The translations under genes and the position numbers were made by a program. DNA of 64,000 bases from Cricetomys ansorgei (Eukaryota; Chordata; Mammalia; Rodentia; Nesomyidae), in the NCBI GenBank assembly GCA_026225945.1, contig JAMJFZ010000818.1, positions 2,585,501 through 2,649,500 of the forward strand, read 5' to 3'. The notes under the pieces are model-generated. The model made no database searches. It was not told the origin of the DNA and saw only the letters and a list, made by a program, of their open reading frames with translations. Below are positions 42,696-53,119 of the stretch, piece by piece. Every line of letters starts with the position of its first letter. Within the stretch, counting starts at the first letter, position 1.

Positions 42696-43461
42696 GCAGG
42701 TTCCTAGTGCTGGGCTCGCATGTGCTGCTCGCTCACCAATGTCCTTGGGGTCCCATCTGAAAGCATTTGCAGGTCTCCATCTCCAAGGACTGGAGCCCTG
42801 ACCTCTCCCCCGATACTTCCTCCCTGACATCTAAGACGGGCTGGTGCCTCAGTCCTCCCAACGCCCGACTTCTGCACGATCTGTGAATATTCCTACTTGG
42901 CAGCAGATGTTAAAGGTTAGCAGCAATCAGCCAATCAGCTTCCCCTCTGGCTTTTACATCTCCCTGTATTTTGTCCTCATCGGTCCTTCTGGGGCTCTGA
43001 CCCGCAGCTCCCCGATTCCAGCATGCACGCGCTGACCTCCTCGCTCTCCCAGAGTCAACTGAATATGATGGAATCTCCATCACAGGTGAAAGAGGGGAGC
43101 AATTTTCTTCAAGATGTGGCCCAAACTATTCAGTATCTCCAAAGGGCAGGACTGAAAGGGCCCCCACCACCCTGCCAGTGGCTCCCAGACGGCACTCAAC
43201 TGGATCTGGGTAATCTGCTCCGGGTTGCCGAATTCAATCGACGCAGCAGAGATGGCACCGGCCGGATTAGGGGACCTGGAAATCAATGTAGAAAAATAAT
43301 TAAAGATAAAAATAACTGATCTATATCAGAAAGTGATTGGGCGTTCATCTAAACGGAAAGAGGTGGCATGCATCCTGGTGGCAAGGTATAGACGGGGCTG
43401 GGATCGAAAACGCTTTTTTTTCACCCCTTTCTTCCATTCTTTTCGTTGTTTGTTTTGTTTT
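42696..43461. other. repeat-free stretch with a candidate microexon
   Basis: No known repeat. Within it, 43053-43085 is a 33-nt in-phase segment between a pyrimidine-rich ...CTCTCCCAG and a GTGAAA. A single 98-codon plus frame covers 43023-43319 but matches no family I know. The AT-rich 43255-43340 (AATAATTAAAGATAAAAATA) could be part of a conserved element. Confidence 0.35.
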
Positions 43462-43560
43462 TATGAGACAGAACCTCCCTCTGTAGCTCGAGCTGGCCTC
43501 GAATTCACAGTGATCCTCCTGCCGCAGCTTTCTGAGTGCTGGGATCCTAGGCTTGAGCTG
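43462..43560 (-). repeat. B1 SINE (partial)
   Basis: TTATGAGACAGAACCTCCCT, CTCGAGCTGGCCTCGAATTC, ACAGTGATCCTCCTGCC, GAGTGCTGGGATCC in antisense order. Confidence 0.8.
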
Positions 43561-44194
43561 GACTCCCTAGTGGGAGGGCGGGGGATTTTAAGCTAGGGCT
43601 CCAGCCCACAGATTTCACTGCTCTCAGTCTGCTTCTCTTCGAAATGAGTGGTGATGACCTGGGGCGTCCCAGGAGCTCACCCTCAGAGCAGGGAGAGAAC
43701 ACCATGACTCGCAGGTTCCGGGGTCCAAAATGAGCCCTTGCCACATTCCCTGTGAGCTCTGGTTGCTTCTTGGGTAAGATGTCTCTGTGCTGCCATTTCC
43801 CCAAAGATCCACTGTGAGGACTGAAAGGGGGCGGGGGGTGGGGAGTGTGAAATGGCTAGTGTGGAGTTGACCCCCTACTGTGTGCTGGTAGGATCCAGGT
43901 CAGATGCACTTGTCCCTGGAATGTGTGGAGAAACGGAAAGAGTCCAAAAGGACCCAACTCCATCTGACCCAGGCTCCCTTGCTCTCTTCTGGTCATCTTT
44001 TGTGGACTGGTCTCTACCAATTGACAGTGGGCTTTCCGGAGGCAGCGTCCCCCACTCCCCCCATCAAGCTAGCTCCTGATATAATCCCCTGGCAGAGGAT
44101 TAGCTTCATGGGTGTATGTGGCCTGGGAAGGATGACTTTCTAAACCTCAGTTTGCATCACTGGAAAAAGGGACTCAAAACAGAACCTTTGAGAT
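43561..44194. other. single-copy non-coding stretch
   Basis: No gene or repeat recognised. Confidence 0.45.
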
Positions 44195-44465
44195 TGGGGA
44201 GATGGCTCAGTTGCTAAAGCACTAGCCTTACAAAGCACAAGGACCCAAATTTGGTCCCCAGAAGGAAAAGCCAGGCACAAGTGCAGTCACAGTGCTCCCG
44301 AGGCTGAGATGACGGGATACTTGGGGCTCTCAGGCCAACCAGCCTTGCCCTCGTAGGAGTGCCAGGCCAGGGGGCGGGGGGCTCCTTAAGAAATAAGAAA
44401 AGGGTGGATGCTGTCTGAGGAACAACATCTGAGGTTGTCCTTTGACCTCTACACACAAGAGCAGA
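44195..44465 (+). repeat. RSINE1-type SINE
   Basis: GATTGGGGAGATGGCTCAGT, GCTAAAGCACTAGCC, AAGCCAGGCACAAGTGCAGT, GGGGCTCTCAGGCCAACCAG, then ACCTCTACACACA. Confidence 0.75.
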
Positions 44466-45425
44466 CACATGCACACATGCGCACATGCGAATGCACGAGC
44501 TGCTGCACGTACATGAACACTGTACGTTCCCCACAGGAGAAGGATGAGAAATGCTTTCGGCGAGCCACATACAGACACATGCAGCGCCTCGGAAAATCCC
44601 CACTGGGCTCTTATCGGGAGTTTCCCTGTTGTTTGGAAAAGATAACCATCCTGCCTCAGATCTGCCATTCCCAGATGGCCTCACAACAAGGCGACTCTCT
44701 CTGGAATCTCTGAAAAGTTTCAGCAACCCAAGGGACCAGGTGCTGGTAAACTGTCACCAAAGATGCCTCAGCACCATCCCGGCCTGCCCAGTTGAACACA
44801 TCCGCCTCATCCCTGTAAGCCGGAGTGAACGTCCATCACTGCCAGATGCCTTGACTCACATGAGTCTCCAGTTTTACCCAGGACTCGCAACAGCTTGGAC
44901 CATCCACCTGCCTCCTAAAAACCACTTAAAGGCAAATGTGTGCAGCCAGCAATTCTGTCTTCCCTGTTCTCTCCAAAGGCTCACGCGGAAGGGGCCCATA
45001 ATAGGCTTGTTCCGTTGCCTCTCTGTGGCAGCAGCAAAACAGAGACTGCTTGCTCATGCACCATGAGGAGATGAGCTAAATAAATCACAGCCCGTCTCTG
45101 AAATGAAAGGACGCTCAGCAGCTTAAAGGAGCGGGAGTGATCTATGGAAAGATCCGCAGAACGTATTGATAGGTGGGGGGAAATGGGAGAATCGCATCTG
45201 TGTAAAAACAAAATGGAAAGGCGCGTTATTGAACATGACATGTAGCCGGGTACAGAGAAAGGTCTGGAAAGGAGCTCAGCCAAGCAGTTGCAGTAGAGCT
45301 GAGTGAGTTGGATTGGAGGGTGAAGAAAAACAAGCCAGAGATTTTCCCCCTGAAAAGACGGATGTTTTCTAACAAAGATTCACCAAGTAACACACACATG
45401 CATGAAGGCATGCATACATACATAT
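44466..45425. other. single-copy non-coding stretch
   Basis: Frames of 170 codons (44214-44726, minus) and 171 codons (44551-45066, plus) overlap on opposite strands with no domains; neither is called. About 45070-45240 is repeat-free with GCTAAATAAATCACAGC and GTATTGATAGG words. Confidence 0.4.
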
Positions 45426-45521
45426 GCAGAGACATGCGCGCGCACACACACACTCATGTATGAACATGCACAAACATGCCCATGCCCACATGATTTATGA
45501 AGGCATGCATGCGCGCGCGCA

Positions 45522-45562
<41 letters not shown>
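45426..45562. repeat. (CA)n with GC-rich alternating segment
   Basis: 45503-45562 is 60 bases of perfect purine-pyrimidine alternation (GCATGCATGCGCGCGC... then CA repeats). The part before it is degenerate CA/CATG. Confidence 0.93.
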
Positions 45563-45564
<2 letters not shown>

Positions 45565-45795
45565 GGCTGGGTACATAGCTCAGTTTGTAGAGTGTTTGCC
45601 TATCATGCACAGAGCCCTGGGTTTGATTCCCCAGCACACCTTAACTGGAGTGTGGCAGTGCCCATCTGTCATGCCAGTACTTATGAGGTAGAGGAAGAAT
45701 GATCAGGAGTTTAAGGTCATCTTTGGCTACCAAGGGAGTTGGAAGCAAGTCTGGGCTGCATTAAGACCCTATCTCAAAAACACATCCACACAGGG
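45563..45795 (+). repeat. B4 SINE
   Basis: ID head GGGCTGGGTACATAGCTCAG, AGAGTGTTTGCCTATCATGC, GGTTTGATTCCCCAGCACAC, then TGGCAGTGCCCATCTGTCAT, AGACCCTATCTCAAAAAC. Confidence 0.88.
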
Positions 45796-46275
45796 AACAT
45801 TGCAATCACAATGCTGAAGAATCAAATCTCAATACAGTTCTGTAAAAACAAATGCCTTCCCTCTGCCTTACACAAAATAGAAATAAATAATGGCGTGTTC
45901 GTGGGACTCCACAGGCCGCTCTAGGCTGCACACTCCATGGTATGGGGCAAATACCCAGTGAAACGTTCAGTGGAAGGAGCTGTGCAGAGAAGCGTGTTAT
46001 GTGACTCCACTTAAGTCAAGAGCAAAACCGGGCAGAAGGGAGCCAAGCTGTTGAAGGCAGACTCTTGGATCCATTGGGTGGTGAAGCAGCCGGAGAAGAG
46101 AAGGGTTTGCCTATAGAAGCTTCCAGACATAGCAGCGCTCTCTCTTGATCTGTGTTCAGGTTGTACTGGTCTGTCCAGTTTAGGAAAATTCATTAAGTCG
46201 GGTGCTTATGATTTGTGTACTTTTCCATATGCATGACACACACCAGTGAATGTTAAAAAGAAGAAAAAAAAGTCA
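45796..46275 (+). repeat. old L1 3'-end fragment
   Basis: CAAATACCCAGTGAAACGTT, GTGTTATGTGACTCCACTTA and GATTTGTGTACTTTTCCATA resemble the sense 3' region of old mammalian L1. Tentative. Confidence 0.4.
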
Positions 46276-47229
46276 AGGCATTAACATTTTTTTTTTATAT
46301 GACAGGAGGAGAAAGCTCTTTATCTTCCTAGAAAATCCACCATAAACCGGTCGTTCCATTTGGGAAGGCTTTAACAGGGGTAAACAATCATTTATTTAAT
46401 GAAGGGAGGAGCCCGATGCTTTCATCAGATTTTCAAAGGGAGCCTTTACCCCCAGAGCGATTAAGAACAAATGCGAGGGCTGGGAGAGGGTTGTGGGACC
46501 GAAGAAAGAAATTCAGAGAGAGAAATATGCTTCCTGCTCTCAAGGTATCCGCCAGGAAATGTCAAGGGAAGGCTGCAGGAAGCAGGGAGGTCATGGTCAG
46601 TTCGAAGCACAGCCTCACTTCATGTTCTTGGCCATTGGTGCCTCCCTCCTACCCGCGGGGTGGGGGCTCACCTCTCCCTGCACAGCTGCCAGGATGCTAC
46701 GATGTGATTTAGAGGGGGGCTCAGGCTGGGAGGAGGGGGGCGGTTCTGGGGGAAGGTCTCCCCAGACTCCCTTGTAATTTAGGGACGATTCTTGGATTCC
46801 CCCAGGGCATGGACTCCTGGCAGAAAATGAATGTAGGTCACTTCTGGGATGCATGCTCCTCTCGGCATGTGTGTCTCTGTGAAGAGAGACGGATGGTCGG
46901 GGCAAGAGGCTTTCCTCTATAAATCACGCAGCATTTGAAATAGACCCGTTTCCTTATGAGATGTGAGAGGAGACGGGAAGTCAGGGTAGACACAGGTGCG
47001 AGCCATTTGCAAAGGCAGAGAGGAGTTAGGGGGCAGAGGCAAGAACTGGGGCGCTGGCTGGGACGTAGCATCCTGCAGGCTCCTTCCGAGTTAGCCAGGG
47101 TCGGTGATGGTCTGGTCCTAGTGTCCAGAGACTCCTTAGTTCCCATCATGCATTGGGCTGCTGGGTTTCTTTTCTTGGCACACCCAGTTTCTGTTTCCCC
47201 CTTGGCAGCACCAGGGAAAGGAGTTCACA
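46276..47229. other. repeat-free stretch, candidate conserved element
   Basis: About 46300-46480 (GTAAACAATCATTTATTTAA, CATCAGATTTTCAAAGGGAG) has the look of a conserved regulatory element. The remainder is ordinary. No gene supported. Confidence 0.35.
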
Positions 47230-47400
47230 GATGCAGGTTCAAACCCCGAGTCTGATGCAAGCTAAATGTGTGAACATTTCTAGCTTACTTAAGCTCTCTG
47301 ATCCTTGCACACCCTGTCTATAAGATGTCCTCCTCTCAGTTTTCTCATGGGCTATTAAATGAGGTATCAGATGATACTGAAGGAGGTCAGAGGCCTTCTG
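47230..47400 (+). repeat. MIR SINE
   Basis: GATGCAGGTTCAAACCCCGA, GAACATTTCTAGCTTACTTA, AGCTCTCTGATCC, CTCAGTTTTCTCATGGGCTA, AATGAGGTATCAG in sense MIR order. Confidence 0.7.
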
Positions 47401-47814
47401 TGTGGCACTTAACTGATTTTCAAGTCTCAGTTACGACCGTTTCTATGCCTTCCTCTGCATCCACAGGCCGTTGACATGCAGGGTGACTTTCTCCCGGGAG
47501 ACATTTGACAATGTCCGCAGACATCTCTGGATGTCACGCTGGAGATGGGAAAGTGGTACCAGCATCTGGCAAAGAGAAACCAGCCATGCTTTCCGACTCT
47601 CCTAGAATGCACAGGGACGCTTCCAGGGGCACAGAGACACTCAGCCCAGCCAAGATGTCAATGGTGGCCAGGCGGAGGAAGCTTGCTTTAGGCTGTGCGT
47701 ACTGCGCTTGCCTTCACTGTGGTTCCCAGATTTCTTCACCCGTCATTTCCTTTGCCTTTCCAACACCAGGGAGAGCAAGAGTGAGTTGTCTGGTTTGTTA
47801 GAGATCCGGCTGGG
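47401..47814. other. single-copy non-coding stretch
   Basis: No gene or repeat recognised. Confidence 0.45.
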
Positions 47815-47935
47815 TTCAGAGCCAGGGCTGTGGCGTTTATGGCTGTGCATCCTGGGATCAGTCACTCAGTCTCTCTGAGCCGTAGAATCCTCGTGTGTAC
47901 CTTTGGTTCTCGCAGGAGGGTTAGCTAGAATTGGA
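47815..47935 (+). repeat. MIR-like SINE
   Basis: GGTTCAGAGCCAGGGCTGTG, GGATCAGTCACTCAGTCTCT, CTGAGCCGTAGAATCC in sense order. Confidence 0.55.
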
Positions 47936-48630
47936 TATAGGGATGATGACCCCAAGCACCGTGCATCAGAAACACATCTGTGACCCTCACCATCGGCAGC
48001 CTCAGGAGGACCCTGACCTTTGTGGTGTTTGGTTCGTTTCTTTGTTCTCCAAAGTCTCTTCCTTTCTCTTCAGTTTCTGTCTTTTCTTCTTGTTTTTTTT
48101 TCTCCCCCCCCCCGACTTCCCCTGAGGTGGAGAGGGGCGTGGGGGGGTGGGGGGGCAAGTGTGTCTTCTGCGGTTAAACTCGCACAGTTTCAAAGCCAGC
48201 CCTTGAGCCTCGATGGCTGGCCTGCTCAAAGGAGAGGGTTTGACGGTCTGGTTTCTCTCTCTTTCACTCCCTGGGTCTGATTATTAAAGTTTGGTTCCTG
48301 TAGAAGGGGGGAGCTTTGAAAACCTTGGAACTGATGCTCTCCACAGCTTTCTTATCACGGCTCCTCACCTCCTGCTTTTCCTCCCTTGGGGTGGATCAGA
48401 GGCTCCTGGGGTGGGCTGAGCTGAGCGCCATTCGCCCCGTCCACCCCGTCGACAAACAGCTGAGAGCCATGTGCATCCCCTGCATCTATGCATCTGACAG
48501 GCGCCTGCCCTGTGCCCGCCACGGAGGGCAGAGGGCACCCCAGCCTTGGCAGGCGTTCTTCGGCCCCACTGCCCTCCATAAGGGTTCTGTCTGTTGCCTG
48601 GGGTTCTTTTCTAAACATTTACATCAAAGG
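47936..48630. other. C/T then G-rich tract, followed by single-copy sequence
   Basis: 48050-48120 is pyrimidine-rich with a C10-11 run; 48122-48156 is G-rich. 48360-48600 is GC-rich single-copy. No gene supported. Confidence 0.45.
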
Positions 48631-48848
48631 ACGTGGCTCAGCCATGTGCTTAACACGCACATGAGGGCCTGGGTTTGATCCCCAGCATCCCATAAACTGG
48701 GAGCAGTGCACACAACCTATAATCACAGCACTGGGGAGGTAGAGGCAGGAGGATCAGAAGTCCAAGGTCATTCTAGGCTATGAAATGAGTCAAAGGATAT
48801 CCAGGGCTACATGAGACTCTGTCTCAAATTTTCTTTAATTAAAACCAA
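48631..48848 (+). repeat. B4 SINE
   Basis: ACGTGGCTCAGCCATGTGCT, GGGTTTGATCCCCAGCATCC, then CTATAATCACAGCACTGGGG, GGATCAGAAGTCCAAGGTCA, CATGAGACTCTGTCTC and an A-rich tail. Confidence 0.85.
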
Positions 48849-48944
48849 AAAAAATCAAAAAAAAAAAAAAATCAAAGAAGAGAGTCTCACTCAACTCAAA
48901 AGACAGATCATCAATTACCAGGCATCCGTTCAGGAATTTTCCAT
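48849..48944. other. A-rich spacer
   Basis: An A14 run lies at about 48857-48870, then ordinary sequence. Confidence 0.5.
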
Positions 48945-49115
48945 GCCTGGTTCCTGTCATTCAGTCGTCATGCCTCAAACCGACCCACGGAGGCTAGCTT
49001 GCTTCCTTGTGCCCATATTAGAGAAGAGGACACTGAGGCTCATGAAGGTGAAATGACTTGCAGAAGGTATAAATCCACTACACGAAGGAGCTAGGCCAGA
49101 AACCCGTGCTCCTTA
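48945..49115 (-). repeat. MIR-like SINE
   Basis: CCATATTAGAGAAGAGGACA, CTGAGGCTCATGAAGGTGAA, ATGACTTGCAGAAGGTATAA and GGAGCTAGGCCAGAAACCCG in antisense order. Confidence 0.6.
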
Positions 49116-49302
49116 GATGCTGAAGCTATGGTGATGATGTTATCCAGATTGGTCTGGTCTTAGTACTAAAACTCCCAAGTGCCAGAAAAACCCACAGGCC
49201 CTGAGAACCTAGCCAGCTTATTATCAGAATGAGAAGATGCAGAGAGACGGACCCTTCTGACACTACAGAGTCCGAGTGTCTTTTAAAAAAAACGAGGCTA
49301 AG

Positions 49303-49550
49303 TGGGCTGGCGAGATGGCTCAGCAGATAAAGGAGCTTGCCTGAAGGATTTACAATCCAAGTTGGATCCCAGGGAGCCCACATGGTAGAAGAAGAGAGCC
49401 GACTCCCTCAGGAGGACCTCCACTCGTGTCCCGTGTGGAGTTAGAAGTGAGGATGCCTCACACCTGTGACCTCAGCCCAGGAGAGGCTGAGGCAGAAGGA
49501 CCACAGGTTCACTGGGCTGCACAGTGTGATGTAGCCACAAACCAAAGCAG
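49303..49550 (+). repeat. B3 SINE joined to a B1-like part
   Basis: GTGGGCTGGCGAGATGGCTC, AGATAAAGGAGCTTGCCTGA, GCCCACATGGTAGAAGAAGA, then CACCTGTGACCTCAGCCCAG, GAGGCTGAGGCAGAAGGACC. Confidence 0.75.
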
Positions 49551-49661
49551 ACACAACTCCTCATCTTCTGCCTCACGCTTGCCCCCTTCCACCTCTCCCT
49601 TCTGTCCCTCCTGTCTTCCTTTTTCAACTTCTTTCTCCCTCTTCCCTCTTTTCTCCCCTCT

Positions 49662-49664
<3 letters not shown>
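49551..49664. repeat. pyrimidine-rich tract
   Basis: C/T-rich sequence leading into a GT microsatellite. Confidence 0.75.

Positions 49665-49710
<46 letters not shown>
49665..49710. repeat. (TG)23 microsatellite
   Basis: Uninterrupted dinucleotides. Confidence 0.97.
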
Positions 49711-49712
<2 letters not shown>

Positions 49713-50188
49713 ATCTACTGGAAAAGAGGTTGGACCAACAGTGATTTTTATGAGTGAGAACCAAGCGTAACTAAAACAGAATCATGGCCTGGTATATAGA
49801 GAGCCATTCTCTGGTGCTATAACGTCTAGAGGAAGACCTGGCTCTGGGCTTGGGACCTGTGGCAGCCCCTCCTGGACAGACGTCTCCTTGTGTTTTCTGA
49901 CCTACTCCCTGTCAGTGGGAATCATGAGCTCCTTTGATGAATGCCAACTTTGGAGCATACAGAGTTGAGAGTGGTACCCAGGACTCTCAGGCAGCTCCCT
50001 ACAGCCTTGCCACCTGCGGCAGATGTGCCCCGTTCAACCCACTGAACTGTACCTCTCTGCAGCCGAGTGAGATTGTGTGACTGTGTTCTGACCTATACAG
50101 CACGAACACAGTTGGCCTCTGGATCTGCGGGCTCCACATTTGAGGATGCCACTGACCGTGCATCTAAAATATCCGGGAAAAAAATATA
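49711..50188. other. single-copy non-coding stretch
   Basis: No gene or repeat recognised. Confidence 0.45.
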
Positions 50189-50580
50189 CGGGGCTAGTGA
50201 GATGGCTGGATGATAAAGCACTTGCTGCACAGATGTGAGCACAGGTGTGAACACAGGTGTGAGCACAGGTGTGAGCACAGATGTGAGCACAGGTGTGAGC
50301 CTAGGTATGAACACAGATGTGAGCACAGTCCTGAGGACCAGAGTTCAGATCCCACATAAAGAGGGATGTGGCAGAGCACATCTGTAAGCCCAGCTTACAG
50401 ATGGTAAAGCAGGAGGGAGACAAGAGTGTCCCTGGGTGCTCTCTCAGGCCAGCTAGCTTGGCTTAAAGAGCAGGGGGCAATAAGACACCACAAGGTTGAA
50501 GGCAAAGACCGAGCCCTGAGGTTGTCTTCTGGCCCCCACCTGTGTACCATAATACACAGGCACCCGTACAAACACACATT
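50189..50580 (+). repeat. RSINE1-type SINE with internal 12-bp expansion
   Basis: Head GGGGCTAGTGAGATGGCTGG, GATAAAGCACTTGCTGCACA, then eight 12-base units (50229-50324), then TCCTGAGGACCAGAGTTCAG, GGTGCTCTCTCAGGCCAGCT and GGTTGTCTTCTGGCCCCCAC. The array sits where a normal copy has one GCAAGCATGAGGACCTGAG-like segment. Confidence 0.85.
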
Positions 50581-50980
50581 TTCAGCAACTGCACCTGTAC
50601 TAAGCACCTTCTCGCATTGTAATGATCTGGCCAGTGCAATTTAACAGCTTCTTTGTAGCAAGGTAGGTGTTACATGTTTTAAGATGGCTTGAAGCCCACA
50701 ATTCCAGGCTGTACACAAACATACCATTTTATTTAAGGTCCCAGAGTGTCTGCAGACTCTGGTGTCCATGAGGGGCTTGGTGAGGGCACTCCGGAACTAC
50801 CGCTAAGGCTGTGTGAATGGGTGTGGTGCCTACCCTGTGGTTCTTAAACACAGCGTCCAGTGACACCTGTGTGACTGTAAACACTGGGAGCCACAGGGAG
50901 CAAAGCCTGCCTCCTGAATCCCCTCTCAGAGGAAACCTGCTCATGGATCAGCTGGGAAATAGGCTCATCAGGATGAGCTG
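50581..50980. other. single-copy stretch, weak MIR-like start
   Basis: CTGTACTAAGCACCTTCTCG near 50596 is weakly MIR-like. No gene seen. Confidence 0.4.
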
Positions 50981-50999
50981 TGAGGGTCCATTTCTTTAA

Positions 51000-51193
51000 A
51001 AAAAAAAAACTCACTTATTTTAATTTTATGTGCATTGATGTTTTGTCTACATGAATGTCTGTGTGAGGGCTTCAGATCCCCTGGAACTGGAAATACAGAC
51101 AGTTGTGAGTTGCCATGTGGGTGCTGGGAATTGAACCTGGGTCCTCTGGAAGAGCCGTCAGTGATCTTAACCACTGAGCAATCTCTCCACTCC
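51000..51193 (-). repeat. B2 SINE with target duplication
   Basis: Antisense B2 (ACAGACAGTTGTGAGTTGCC, GGGAATTGAACCTGGGTCCT, CACTGAGCAATCTCTCCACT). Flanks TGAGGGTCCATTTCTT (50981 on) and TGAGGGTTCAGTTCTT (51194 on) form a diverged target duplication. Confidence 0.92.
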
Positions 51194-51209
51194 TGAGGGT
51201 TCAGTTCTT

Positions 51210-51629
51210 ATAACAACTGGTATGGCCTGAACCAACGAGAGTGGATGTGGTCACTCCTCCCTCAGCCATGTCCAGGTGATGTTTTGGGGAATATCCTATA
51301 TTATTTTCTTGGATCGTCATTCATTTACTTTCTTACTCTGTGTGGGTGGATTTGGAAGAACCCAAAGCATGACCCTCTCTAGGCCTACAGAATTTACACA
51401 TGGAAAGGACCAAGCCACAGCTTTAGGATCTGGGACACCCAAATAGGACAGAAAAACTGCGTCACAGGCGATGTGACTTCTGTCTTCTCCCTTTCTTCTC
51501 TACTTTCTGCTGAGGCCTCCCATTGGCCAGGCCAACCAGTGACTGTTAACACTGAGCATAACAGGAAATGTTCCAGGCAGTTTGGGGAGGCTGGAGCTGG
51601 GCTGTGGGCAGCTAGGATAGGTAGCACAA
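51210..51629. other. single-copy non-coding stretch
   Basis: No gene or repeat recognised. Confidence 0.45.
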
Positions 51630-51852
51630 CAGCTCTCTCGATCTGTGAGTCTTGACCCCTTTGGGGGTCGAACAACTCTTTCACAGGGGTCACCTGAGAC
51701 CATCTATATATCAGATATCTACATCAAGATTTCTAACAGTAGCAAAATTATAGGTATGAAGTAGCAAAGAAAGTAGTTCTATGGTTGGGGGTCACCACAG
51801 CGTGAGGAACTGTGTTAAAGGGTCCCAATGCTAGGAAGGCTGAGAACCACTG
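51630..51852. mobile_element. URR1 hAT element
   Basis: GACCCCTTTGGGGGTCGAAC, TTTCACAGGGGTCACCTGAG, TATGAAGTAGCAAAGAAAGT, GGCTGAGAACCACTG; left end CAGCTCTCTCGATCTGTG is diverged. Confidence 0.85.
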
Positions 51853-52398
51853 AGGAGCGGGTGTTAACTGCCCCTTGCATCCCACACTGTGATACTGGCC
51901 TGACCTTGTAGGTTCCTTTGTGACTGGATTTTGTTTTTTAGCCACACAGCTGTGTTTCAGCAGAAATAGAATCCTGAACAAGGCAAACAATATGCTGTTC
52001 CCCCACACTTTATATTGTTGCACAGGGTATGTGTGCTGGGCACAGATTTCTCTGGAATACCTGATGGCAGGCCAATATGGCCATGGTGGACCAGCCAGGC
52101 TTCTGTAAACAGAAAGGAGCTCATGAAAGTTTCCTTAAGCCCAACCTCTTTCACCTTTTGGAGTTAAAATCTGCTTAACGGAACCAGGGACACGAAAAGC
52201 AAGTCCAAGTCCTGTTGACTAGAGAGGACATAGGAGAGCCTCCCCCAGGCAAACAAAAGCAGAAGGGAGCCAACTCAGAGGTGGTTTCTTCTGAAAGGGG
52301 AGAACAGGGAACATTAGAAAACTCACTGTGATCAGAAGACAAGATCCTCAGACAGATTCCAGAAGCTTCTGCAGGGAGAAGAAGAGGGTGCAAATGAG

Positions 52399-52403
<5 letters not shown>
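51853..52403. other. single-copy non-coding stretch
   Basis: No gene or repeat recognised. Confidence 0.45.

Positions 52404-52446
<43 letters not shown>
52404..52446. repeat. (GA)n microsatellite
   Basis: About 21 uninterrupted GA units. Confidence 0.96.
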
Positions 52447-52448
<2 letters not shown>

Positions 52449-53033
52449 AAACTCCAACAAAACCACCCATTTCTGACTTCCTGAGCTCTCAATATGGGGA
52501 TGGTTAACAGGGACGCTCTGGTTAATCTTAATTGCTGGGCCAGGGAAGGGAATTTTGGGGTAATCAGATCCCAAAACATACAGGGCTTTATAGATTAAAG
52601 CAAAGTTATCTCCTAATCCCATCAAAACGTCATAATCTTGTGCCACCGCGGCATCTAAACACATCTGATTGAGATGCCAGAAGTGCCGAATCTGGGATCC
52701 ATCACAGCCCCGCCGTCCGGAAAGCAAATAACCCCAAATGAGAAGATTGGATTTAGTGTGGTCTGGAGACATTTACTACAAAGGCCGGAGCCCTGGCTCC
52801 ATCCCTCCCTCGGGCTTCGCAGGGGGGAATACTGCTGTCCCCAGATGCGTTCCTTTGAAAGGAAAATTTCCCCAAATGGAAAGAGAGACATCTTTTCTTT
52901 TGTTTTTTTTTGGCTGATTGTAAAATTAATACGTGCCTGCTGTTAAAAAACACAAAACAAAGCACATATAACACAAAGAAAAAAAAAAAGGAGAAAAGGA
53001 TAAAAAAAAAAGATCTCAGCAACAGGAAAAACT
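52447..53033. other. repeat-free stretch, candidate conserved element, then A-rich tract
   Basis: 52515-52800 is repeat-free with GGGTAATCAGATCCCAAAAC, TATAGATTAAAGC and ATCTGATTGAGATGCC words. It carries a 90-codon plus frame from 52674 with no domain, which I do not call a gene. 52940-53020 is A-rich. Confidence 0.35.
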
Positions 53034-53119
53034 GGTGTGTGTGTGTGTGTACACGCGTGTGTGCATGTACATGTGTGTGTGTGTCTGTGTGTTCATTTAC
53101 ACGTGTGTGTATGCATGTT
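53034..53119. repeat. (GT)n degenerate
   Basis: GT runs with AC, GC and AT variants; the flank of the next SINE. Confidence 0.85.

Noticed and set aside
44214..45066. Two overlapping ~170-codon frames on opposite strands
   Set aside because: Partly inside an RSINE1 copy, no domains, mutually exclusive.
45563..45640. tRNA-like sequence with A and B boxes
   Set aside because: It is the tRNA-derived head of a B4/ID SINE, with fused B1 sequence, not a tRNA gene.
46600..46760. Possible CpG island
   Set aside because: GC-rich but with few CpG, short, and no promoter or transcript feature.
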